Made by a program: the position numbers and the translations under genes
Assembly (NCBI GenBank): GCA_949840885.1
Contig: CATKYJ010000030.1
Location: forward strand, 1 to 56,836
Source: an uncultured Acetatifactor sp.
GTDB lineage: Bacteria; Bacillota; Clostridia; Lachnospirales; Lachnospiraceae
DNA length: 56,836 bases
Direction: 5' to 3'
The notes under the pieces: generated by a model
The model's input: only the letters and a program-made list of their open reading frames with translations
Databases searched by the model: none
What the model was told of the DNA's origin: nothing
In this document: positions 50,566-56,836 of the stretch, in pieces
Layout: every line of letters starts with the position of its first letter
How positions within the stretch are numbered: position 1 is the stretch's first letter

Positions 50566-51654
50566 ATGAGAAGAGTATATAATTTCTCCGCGGGGCCTGC
50601 CGTCCTGCCGGAGGAGGTGCTGCGGGAGGCGGCGGATGAGATGCTGGATTATAAGGGCACGGGCATGTCCGTCATGGAGATGAGCCACCGCTCCAAGGCC
50701 TATGATACCATTATCAAGGAAGCGGAGGCTGATCTGCGTGATTTGATGAAGATTCCCGAGAATTATAAGGTGCTGTTCCTGCAGGGAGGCGCCAGCCAGC
50801 AGTTCGCCATGATTCCCATGAACCTGATGAAGAACAAAGTGGCGGATTACATTGTCACCGGCCAGTGGGCGAAAAAAGCTTACCAGGAGGCGCAGATTTA
50901 CGGCAAGGCCAACAAGATTGCCTCCTCCGAGGACGAGACTTTCTCTTATATTCCGGACTGCACGGATCTGCCCATCAGCGAGGACGCGGATTATGTCTAT
51001 ATCTGCGAGAACAATACCATCTACGGCACCAAGTTCAAGACCCTGCCCGACACCAAAGGAAAGCCGCTGGTGGCGGATGTGTCCAGCTGTTTCCTGTCGG
51101 AGCCGGTGGATGTGACGAAATATGGTGTCATATATGGCGGCGTACAGAAGAACATCGGACCTGCCGGGGTGGTCATCGTCATCATCCGGAAGGACCTGAT
51201 CACCGAGGACGTGCTGCCCGGCACGCCCACTATGCTGCGGTACAAGATTCACGCCGACAATGAGTCTCTCTACAATACCCCGCCCGCTTACGGTATCTAT
51301 ATCTGCGGCAAGGTGTTCAAGTGGCTGAAAAAACAGGGCGGCCTGGAGGCCATGAAAGAATACAATGAGAAAAAGGCGAAGATTCTCTACGATTTCCTGG
51401 ATCAGAGCAAAATGTTCCGAGGGACAGTCCGGAAAGAGGACCGCTCTCTGATGAACGTGCCTTTCGTCACCGGGGATGGGGAGCTGGACGCAAAATTCGT
51501 GAAAGAGGCCAGGGAGGCGGGCTTCGAGAACCTGAAAGGCCATCGCTCCGTGGGCGGCATGCGGGCCAGCATCTACAATGCAATGCCCATGGAGGGAGTG
51601 GAGAAGCTGGTGGAATTCATGGGGAAATTCGAGGCGGAGAATCAAAATACATGA
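50566..51654 (+). CDS. serC: phosphoserine transaminase
   Basis: PLP enzyme of 362 aa for the second step of serine synthesis. It begins RVYNFSAGPAVLPEEVLREA and has MSVMEMSHRSKAY, FLQGGASQQFAMIPMNLM, VADVSSCFLSEPVDV, YGGVQKNIGPAGVVIVI (PLP lysine) and PTMLRYKIHADNESLYNTPP. AGGAGGGATGAGAG precedes the ATG. serA follows 170 bases later. Confidence 0.97.
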   Translation: MRRVYNFSAGPAVLPEEVLREAADEMLDYKGTGMSVMEMSHRSKAYDTIIKEAEADLRDLMKIPENYKVLFLQGGASQQFAMIPMNLMKNKVADYIVTGQWAKKAYQEAQIYGKANKIASSEDETFSYIPDCTDLPISEDADYVYICENNTIYGTKFKTLPDTKGKPLVADVSSCFLSEPVDVTKYGVIYGGVQKNIGPAGVVIVIIRKDLITEDVLPGTPTMLRYKIHADNESLYNTPPAYGIYICGKVFKWLKKQGGLEAMKEYNEKKAKILYDFLDQSKMFRGTVRKEDRSLMNVPFVTGDGELDAKFVKEAREAGFENLKGHRSVGGMRASIYNAMPMEGVEKLVEFMGKFEAENQNT

Positions 51655-51824
51655 AAATCCAAATTTGTATCAAGCAGACGAAGCGGTTGACATGCAGAAC
51701 GACATATACCGGCATCCGGGAACCACAATGGACGAAAATGCAGAATTTCTGACCAAACGTCCCTTAAAAGTAAAAATGATCTGTGAATGCTGAATGGCCG
51801 GAATGCGTTCGGATAGGAGAAGCT

Positions 51825-52991
51825 ATGTACAAGATTAATTGCATGAATCCCATCGCCCAGGTGGGCTTACAGAATTTCAGCAGCCAATATGAGATCACCG
51901 CGGACGTGGAGGCGGCGGAGGGCATTTTGGTGCGCAGTGCGTCCATGCACGAGATGGAGCTGCCGAAAGGCCTTTTGGCCGTGGCCAGGGCCGGCGCCGG
52001 CGTCAATAACATTCCGCTGGAGAAATGCGCGGAGCACGGCGTGGTGGTGTTCAATACGCCGGGTGCCAATGCCAACGGCGTGAAAGAGCTGGTCATCGCC
52101 GGGATGCTGCTGGCAGCCCGGGACGTGGTGGGCGGCATTGAGTGGGTAAAAGCGGCAAAAGAGGATGCGGATATTGCGAAGTCCGCGGAGAAAGCCAAGA
52201 AGAATTTCGCGGGCACGGAGATTAGGGCCAAGAAGCTGGGGGTCATCGGCCTGGGGGCAATCGGCGTGAAAGTGGCCAATGCGGCGGTGGCGCTGGACAT
52301 GGAGGTGTACGGGTATGATCCCTACCTCTCCGTGAACGCGGCCTGGAGCCTGAGCCGGGCGGTGCACCATGTGACCAATGTGGAGGATATCTACGCCCAG
52401 TGCGACTACATCACCATCCATGTGCCGCTGCTGGATTCCACAAGGGGGATGCTGAACGCGGATGCCATTTCCAAGATGAAAGACGGGGTCATTCTGCTGA
52501 ACTTCGCCAGGGATCTGCTGGCGAATGAGGCGGATGTGCTGGAAGCCTTAAAGAGCGGCAAGGTGGCCAGGTATGTGTCCGACTTCCCCAATCCCACTAC
52601 GGCAGGGCAGAAAGGCTGTATCGTCATTCCCCATCTGGGGGCCAGCACGGAGGAATCCGAGGACAACTGCGCTGTGATGGCTGTGGAAGAGATGATGGAC
52701 TATCTGGAGAACGGAAATATACGTAACAGCGTCAACTATCCCGCCTGCGACATGGGGATCTGCACCAAGGCGGGCCGCGTGGCGATTTTCCACCGGAATA
52801 TCGCCAATATGATTACCAAGTTCACCGCGGAGTTTGGCGAGAAAGGAATCAACATCAGCGATATGACCAACAAATCCCGGGGGGAGGTGGCCTACACCAT
52901 GCTGGATGTGGAGGAGGTTCCCACGGAAGAGATCATCCGTGCACTGGAGGCCATAGGAGGCGTGTTCCGGGTCCGGATCGTGAAAGGGTGA
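51825..52991 (+). CDS. serA: D-3-phosphoglycerate dehydrogenase
   Basis: Protein of 388 aa for the first serine step. The NAD motif GVIGLGAIGVKVANAA, substrate loop NTPGANANGVKELV, catalytic region LLNFARDLLANEADV and IPHLGASTEESEDNCAVM (His) are in place. The end is an ACT-type domain (FGEKGINISDMTNKSRGEVAYTML), suggesting feedback by serine. ATG 51825 follows ATAGGAGAAG; the frame open further upstream has no ribosome site. serC and serA together suggest local serine synthesis; serB is not here. Confidence 0.95.
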   Translation: MYKINCMNPIAQVGLQNFSSQYEITADVEAAEGILVRSASMHEMELPKGLLAVARAGAGVNNIPLEKCAEHGVVVFNTPGANANGVKELVIAGMLLAARDVVGGIEWVKAAKEDADIAKSAEKAKKNFAGTEIRAKKLGVIGLGAIGVKVANAAVALDMEVYGYDPYLSVNAAWSLSRAVHHVTNVEDIYAQCDYITIHVPLLDSTRGMLNADAISKMKDGVILLNFARDLLANEADVLEALKSGKVARYVSDFPNPTTAGQKGCIVIPHLGASTEESEDNCAVMAVEEMMDYLENGNIRNSVNYPACDMGICTKAGRVAIFHRNIANMITKFTAEFGEKGINISDMTNKSRGEVAYTMLDVEEVPTEEIIRALEAIGGVFRVRIVKG

Positions 52992-53062
52992 AAGCCTGAA
53001 AATGACAAAATATTGAAATAACGAGACCTTAAAATGATGTAATCTTAAAATAATGAAATCGG

Positions 53063-53091
53063 AAGCCCCGCGGCCTGGCTGCGGGGCTTTT
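53063..53091 (+). terminator. strong terminator after serA
   Basis: AAGCCCCGC (53063-53071) pairs with GCGGGGCTT (53081-53089), followed by T residues. Confidence 0.85.
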
Positions 53092-53104
53092 GCAGAAAGA
53101 TAGG

Positions 53105-53134
53105 TTGACAACTTTCCCGTGGTTCTTTTACCAT
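53105..53134 (+). promoter_or_regulatory. promoter of the two-component operon
   Basis: TTGACA (53105-53110), 18-base spacer, TACCAT (53129-53134), 69 bases before the response-regulator ATG. Confidence 0.6.
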
Positions 53135-53202
53135 AAAGAATGTAACAGGGTATGATTTCTGTAGGTTCGCTTTTAGAGGATGTCAGGGCGGGAGGGAGGC
53201 TT

Positions 53203-53850
53203 ATGGACAGGATACTGGTTGTGGAGGATGACAGGAGCGTCCGGGAGGAGCTGGAACTGCTTCTTAGGGCCAATGGATATGAGGTGGTGGGCCGGCCGCC
53301 CTGCGAACTGGCGCTGCTGGACGTGAACCTGCCGGGGGAGAGCGGATTCGAGCTGTGCCGCAGGCTTCGGACAGAGTCGGACATGCCCGTGATATTCCTC
53401 ACGGGGAGAGAGTCTGCGGAAGACGAGCTGCTGGGCTTTGGCGTCGGCGCGGACGACTACATCCGCAAGCCCTATCATTCCGCGGTGCTGCTGGCCCGGA
53501 TGGAGCGGCTTCTGAAAGCCCGGAGGGGCGCTCTGTCCGGGCATGGCGCTTCGGGGAGCGGAGATTGCGCGCTATCCGTCAGAGGGCTGACGCTGAATCT
53601 CGAGCAGCTTACAGTGGAGCACCAGGGACAGGAGGCGGAGCTGACGAAGAATGAGGCGCGGATCCTGGCCTGCCTTATGCGAAAAGGGCTCTGCGCCAAG
53701 GAGGAGATTGTGGAGGATTTGTGGCAGAACAGTCTGTATATCGATGAGAACACGCTGTATGTGAATGTGAACCGGCTGCGGGAGAAGCTAAAGCACGTGG
53801 GGGCAGGAGAATTCATCCGGACAGTCCGGGGCGTGGGGTATCGGCTGTGA
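53203..53850 (+). CDS. OmpR-family response regulator with shortened receiver
   Basis: Protein of 215 aa. Receiver: RILVVEDDRSVREELELLL, phospho-acceptor in LALLDVNLPG (Asp), VIFLTGR and ADDYIRKPY (Lys). Between GYEV and LALLDV only VGRPPCE is present, about 13 residues fewer than in relatives, so helix alpha-2 of the receiver seems missing. The C-terminal winged helix is complete (LTKNEARILACLMRK ... TLYVNVNRLREKL ... IRTVRGVGYRL). It overlaps the kinase by one base and probably controls a BceAB-type transporter. Confidence 0.9.
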   Translation: MDRILVVEDDRSVREELELLLRANGYEVVGRPPCELALLDVNLPGESGFELCRRLRTESDMPVIFLTGRESAEDELLGFGVGADDYIRKPYHSAVLLARMERLLKARRGALSGHGASGSGDCALSVRGLTLNLEQLTVEHQGQEAELTKNEARILACLMRKGLCAKEEIVEDLWQNSLYIDENTLYVNVNRLREKLKHVGAGEFIRTVRGVGYRL

Positions 53851-54866
53851 TGGGGAGGAAAAAACACACGGTTTTTCGCTATTTTGTGGACGCCTGCGAG
53901 TCCAGGACGGTGACGCTCTGCTTTCTTGGCATGGGAGGGCTTGGCTTTGGCATGGTTCTGGCTGTGGCGGGAACGGGGGCAGCCCTGATCGGGGTTCTGG
54001 CAGTGGCGTATCTGGCAGCCATCCTGCTCTGGCTTCTGACCGTGGGCCTGTTAGAGGGGAAGCGGATGGAGGAACTGGAAAAGCTCCTTTCGGATCTGCC
54101 GGAGACCTGGCTGCTGGGGGAGGTGCTGCCGAAGCCTGCGGGCGCTTTGGAGAGGCGGTATTTTCGCATTATGCGGGAGCTGTCCCGGTCTGCCGTGGGC
54201 GTGGCGGAGCAGGCCCGCAGGGAGAAAGAGGAGTACTGCGATTATGTGGAGAGCTGGATTCATGAGATGAAGACGCCGCTGACGGCATGCTCCCTGATTC
54301 TGGACAACGGGGGAGAGCTGCGGAAGCTGCGCCGGGAACTGAAGCGGGCGGACAACCTGACGGAGAGCATATTGTACTATGCCAGACTGCGCACCGCAGA
54401 AAAAGATGTGAAAATCCGTTTGTTTTCCGCATCGGATGTCATAGGCGAGGCAGTGAAGAGTCAGATGGAGCTGCTGACAGGGGCAGGCATCAGCGTGGAG
54501 GCGGAGGGGGACTTCTCCGTCTATTCGGACAGGAAATCGGTATGCTTTATGCTGAAGCAGCTTCTGATCAACTGCGCGAAATACTGTCCTGGCTGTCAGA
54601 TAAGCATCCGGGCCCGGGACGGCGCGATTCTGGTCCGTGACAACGGGCCCGGGATTCCCGCCCATGAGCTGCGCCGGGTCACGGAGCGGGGGTTCACCGG
54701 AAGCTGCGCGAGGACAAAAGCCCCGGGGAGCGCTGCCTCCGGCGGCACCGGGATGGGGCTGTACATTGTGCAGGAGCTGTGCGGGCGGCTTGGAATATCC
54801 CTTGGGATAGAGTCCGAAGCGGGGAAGTTCACTTGCATCAGTCTGAGGTTTCAGAGCACAGGCTGA
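53850..54866 (+). CDS. intramembrane-sensing histidine kinase (BceS-like)
   Basis: Protein of 338 aa. Two closely spaced N-terminal membrane helices (about residues 20-42 and 43-66) have almost no outer loop, typical of kinases that sense through an ABC partner. Then SWIHEMKTPLTACSLIL (H-box), LKQLLINCAKYC (N-box), VRDNGPGIPAHEL (G1) and GGTGMGLYIV (G2). The last 29 bases overlap hipA tail to tail. Its expected transporter starts 1.7 kb away at 56578, behind an inserted hipBA. Confidence 0.9.
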   Translation: MGRKKHTVFRYFVDACESRTVTLCFLGMGGLGFGMVLAVAGTGAALIGVLAVAYLAAILLWLLTVGLLEGKRMEELEKLLSDLPETWLLGEVLPKPAGALERRYFRIMRELSRSAVGVAEQARREKEEYCDYVESWIHEMKTPLTACSLILDNGGELRKLRRELKRADNLTESILYYARLRTAEKDVKIRLFSASDVIGEAVKSQMELLTGAGISVEAEGDFSVYSDRKSVCFMLKQLLINCAKYCPGCQISIRARDGAILVRDNGPGIPAHELRRVTERGFTGSCARTKAPGSAASGGTGMGLYIVQELCGRLGISLGIESEAGKFTCISLRFQSTG

Positions 54867-56097
54867 ATGCAGGACGCATATTTTCGACAGCCCCATGGGA
54901 AAGGCCATTGGACTTCGCAAGGCGCTCCCAGTTTTGCTTTATCGCAGAAAGGATTCCCTTGGCCAGGGACTCCGCAAGGTCTTTCGTCAGTCCGTAGTAC
55001 GGCGCAGAATCAATCGCCAATTCCAGTGAGATGGCATTATCATTGGCATCAATGTTCAGGGCAAGCGTATCGCCGTAAGGAACCGGATTCACATCATAAA
55101 GGGGAGACAGCCGCCATCCGCCTCGCTGTAGAAGAAACCCATGATTCCGCAGATGGTCGTCACTATTGGTAATCGCCATATTGAATACGATTCTTTTCCA
55201 GAGTTCTAAAAGGTCTTCTTTTGGGGAGACGCCGTTTGCTCTTAGAAAAGAAGCGATATCCAGGTAGCTTGCTCCATCCTGGGCTGATGCGCCGTCGGTT
55301 TTCCCAAGCATTGTCATGGCGGAGGCAAAGTGGATCCTTTTTTTCCCGATTCTGTCAAATCGCCTTGCCAGAAACGTGCTGCCCAGCTTGGAGAAATTTA
55401 CGAGCTGGGAATCCGGTGTACACAGCCCGCATAGCTTGGCCAGATCCTGCGCCGTTTTTTCCCATGCTCCTACATTGAAGTCGTCTTTTCTGGACGGGAA
55501 TTTGGCAATCCAGAGGTCTCCTTTTGCATCCTGTACAGTGGCTTTCGGCCTTGCGCCGCCCAGGGAGGAGCCGGGTCTGATCAGCTGGTTTAGCCATCTT
55601 TCCTGCAGGGTGGCGTTTTCGTTTTCAAAATTTCGGGAGGCTTCTTCCAATGTGCACAGACTTGCCCAGGGAGGAATGGCCGTTTCTTTGTCGTTTGACA
55701 AGAATTCGCCGGTGGGCTCGGTTTTAAAGCGAATGGCTCCCATACGGGTCTCGTCGTACACGCCAAGCAGGTAGTCGCTGTCATGTAGTTTCCTGGGTTT
55801 TCGGGATTCCCTGTCTGCCGTAAAGCGTTCTCTTCGCTCCATCAGGGTTCTGCCCCAACGATCGGGCGAGGCATCGGCAAAGAGGCCGAAAGTTGCCTTG
55901 CCCGGCGGGTACTGTCGTCCCTGCACAGGGTATAAATCCGGGTCCAGGATGAAGCTGTTTTTGCTTGCAGCCAGCCATGCCTTGTCATATTCGAAAGAAT
56001 GATGCTCGATTCCCCGGGACATATCGATGTATAAGCATCCCATTAAAACCGGAGCTTCGGTACTGAAATCATCATAGACATACAGGGTTTGCGACAT
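54838..56097 (-). CDS. hipA: HipA-type serine/threonine kinase toxin
   Basis: Protein of 419 aa. HipA-like kinases phosphorylate aminoacyl-tRNA synthetases or similar targets and stop translation. N-terminal subdomain: GCLYIDMSRGIEHHSFEYD and FGLFADASPDRWGRTLMERRE. The Gly/Ser loop SSLGGARPKA with a potential autophosphorylated Ser, the lysine WIAKFPSRKDD, catalytic ITNSDDHLRNHGFL and LSPLYDVNP are all present, so the kinase looks active. The start follows AAAGGAG inside the end of hipB. It is a single-protein HipA of standard length. Confidence 0.92.
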   Translation of the reverse strand: MSQTLYVYDDFSTEAPVLMGCLYIDMSRGIEHHSFEYDKAWLAASKNSFILDPDLYPVQGRQYPPGKATFGLFADASPDRWGRTLMERRERFTADRESRKPRKLHDSDYLLGVYDETRMGAIRFKTEPTGEFLSNDKETAIPPWASLCTLEEASRNFENENATLQERWLNQLIRPGSSLGGARPKATVQDAKGDLWIAKFPSRKDDFNVGAWEKTAQDLAKLCGLCTPDSQLVNFSKLGSTFLARRFDRIGKKRIHFASAMTMLGKTDGASAQDGASYLDIASFLRANGVSPKEDLLELWKRIVFNMAITNSDDHLRNHGFLLQRGGWRLSPLYDVNPVPYGDTLALNIDANDNAISLELAIDSAPYYGLTKDLAESLAKGILSAIKQNWERLAKSNGLSHGAVENMRPAFSLCSETSD

Positions 56098-56098
56098 T

Positions 56099-56416
56099 TC
56101 AATCTCCTTTCGGCGCTCGTCTGCGGACAGGGAGGTTTAGATCCTGCAATGTCCGGCCAAGCGCATCGTCTTTGGCGACCAGCAGCAGATCCGTATCCAT
56201 GTTGCCCAGGGCATGCAGCGCTGCGGCATAGATTCCGATGGCAACGGAGGGGTCGCCTTTTTCCACTTTCCACAAGGTGGCACGGCTGATGTCCGCGCGC
56301 TCAGCCACCAGCTCTACCGGCAGATTTCGGCGAAGCCTGGCCAGTTTTATTTGTTCCCCCATTTTAGCAAGGATATCCTGTGTGGACGGGAGAACCACAA
56401 CCGCTTTTCTTCCCAT
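56099..56416 (-). CDS. hipB: HipB-type helix-turn-helix antitoxin
   Basis: Protein of 105 aa. A Cro/C1-type helix-turn-helix spans IKLARLRRNLPVELVAERADISRATLWKVEKG. It should bind HipA and repress the operon at the inverted repeat 56432-56484. Stop codon and hipA start are one base apart. AAAGGAGATAAGGCC precedes its ATG. Confidence 0.9.
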   Translation of the reverse strand: MGRKAVVVLPSTQDILAKMGEQIKLARLRRNLPVELVAERADISRATLWKVEKGDPSVAIGIYAAALHALGNMDTDLLLVAKDDALGRTLQDLNLPVRRRAPKGD

Positions 56417-56431
56417 GGCCTTATCTCCTTT

Positions 56432-56484
56432 AATGTTTTTAATTATATACTAAATAGTTATAAATGTAAATAATTAAAAACATT
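56432..56484 (-). promoter_or_regulatory. hipBA promoter with overlapping operator inverted repeat
   Basis: On the minus strand TTTACA (56465-56470), 17-base spacer, TATAAT (56442-56447). Two perfect inverted 15-bp arms (56432-56446 and 56470-56484, AATGTTTTTAATTAT) flank it, so bound HipB would cover both promoter boxes. The region is far more AT-rich than its surroundings. Confidence 0.8.
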
Positions 56485-56537
56485 ATATACCCTTACAAAA
56501 ACGTAAGGAAAAACAGGATTTCCGTTAGAACGAAACC

Positions 56538-56566
56538 CTCTGTCCTGTGGTAAGATAAGGACAGAG
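56538..56566 (+). promoter_or_regulatory. 9-bp inverted repeat just before the ABC gene
   Basis: CTCTGTCCT (56538-56546) and AGGACAGAG (56558-56566), 11 bases apart, with TAAGATA between. It overlaps the ribosome site (AGAGAGGTG), so it can be a regulator site or a translation-blocking hairpin. Confidence 0.6.
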
Positions 56567-56577
56567 AGGTGACAGAC

Positions 56578-56836
56578 ATGGAAAAGACTGCTATGGAAAA
56601 GACGGACATGACAAAGACAGACATGACAAAAATTCTGGAGATCGAAAATGTGACAAAGTACTACGGCAGCGGAGCCGTGGTCACGAAAGCCCTGGACGGC
56701 ATCTCTTTTGATGTGGAAAAGGGCGAGTTCACCGCCATCATGGGGGCGTCCGGCTCCGGGAAGAGCACCCTGTTAAACGTAATCTCCACAATCGACAGGG
56801 TAAGTTCCGGCGAAATCCGCGTGGAGGGCAGACGGC
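56578..56836 (+). CDS. ABC transporter ATP-binding protein, 5' part (BceA-like)
   Basis: The window ends inside the gene after 86 codons. The N-terminus has short repeats (MEKTA, MEKTD, MTKTD, MTK), then ILEIENVTKYYGSGAVVTKALDGISF and Walker A MGASGSGKSTLLNV. This matches peptide-resistance ABC ATPases (LolD/BceA type). AGAGAGGTGAC stands before the ATG. The two-component system at 53203 is its probable regulator. Confidence 0.88.
   Translation, partial: MEKTAMEKTDMTKTDMTKILEIENVTKYYGSGAVVTKALDGISFDVEKGEFTAIMGASGSGKSTLLNVISTIDRVSSGEIRVEGRR

Noticed and set aside
51655..51824. Short open frames between serC and serA
   Set aside because: No ribosome sites and no recognisable peptide; treated as a plain spacer.
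52992..53062. Repeated CTTAAAAT-type motifs after serA
   Set aside because: The repeats (ACCTTAAAATGATG, ATCTTAAAATAATG) are short and imperfect, with no symmetry or following gene to support a site.

Overview
The window looks like a chromosome segment of an anaerobic Gram-positive Clostridia, most likely a Lachnospiraceae. Evidence: GC-rich host genes with strong GGAGG ribosome sites; the neighbourhood polA-coaE-walJ-ACT-UPF0210; an archaeal-type aspartyl-tRNA synthetase; pta-ackA; a class B sortase with an SPKTG substrate; DUF1292. The taxon is inferred from gene content, not from a search.

Bases 1 to about 9142 are AT-rich and are the right end of an integrated phage or related element. 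They carry two HNH/AP2 homing-type endonucleases, DUF3310, a deoxyribosyltransferase-like protein, several tiny coupled ORFs, a P-loop kinase-like protein, the anaerobic ribonucleotide reductase pair nrdD/nrdG split by an HNH gene, a dUTPase and a tyrosine integrase. The element ends at a 21-bp remnant of a tRNA 3' end (9122-9142), the likely attachment core. Its genes form a nucleotide-supply module.

Bases 9263-36670 are host genes: a DRE-TIM aldolase, AspRS, metY, polA, coaE, walJ, ACT, UPF0210, tmcAL (minus strand), pta-ackA, a C39 peptidase, gltX, a UvrD-family helicase overlapping a DUF1292 gene tail to tail, a GlgX-like GH13 protein that has lost its catalytic residues, a Cys-rich repeat protein, a lactonase-like propeller, aroC and tgt.

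Bases 36755-44076 are mainly cell-surface genes: yajC, sortase B, an LCP protein, a sortase-anchored surface protein, an exopolysaccharide phosphoglycosyltransferase, a Wzz-type protein fused to a degenerate BY-kinase domain, and a barnase-like lipoprotein with its barstar inhibitor. Bases 44231-52991 hold leuB, ilvD, ilvB, an L,D-transpeptidase, serC and serA. Bases 53203-56836 hold a BceRS-like two-component system and the start of its likely ABC transporter, separated by a minus-strand hipBA toxin-antitoxin module.

Two repeat families cross gene boundaries. One is an element of about 75-80 nt with a pseudoknot-like a-b-a'-b' layout, present four times (17507, 24491, 34337, 45339). The other is an 18-bp minisatellite (ATGGAAGAGnnGCATTCC) at four loci, translated in frame in the C39 peptidase. 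Together with the catalytically dead GH13 protein and the lipoprotein barnase/barstar pair, these are the most unusual content.
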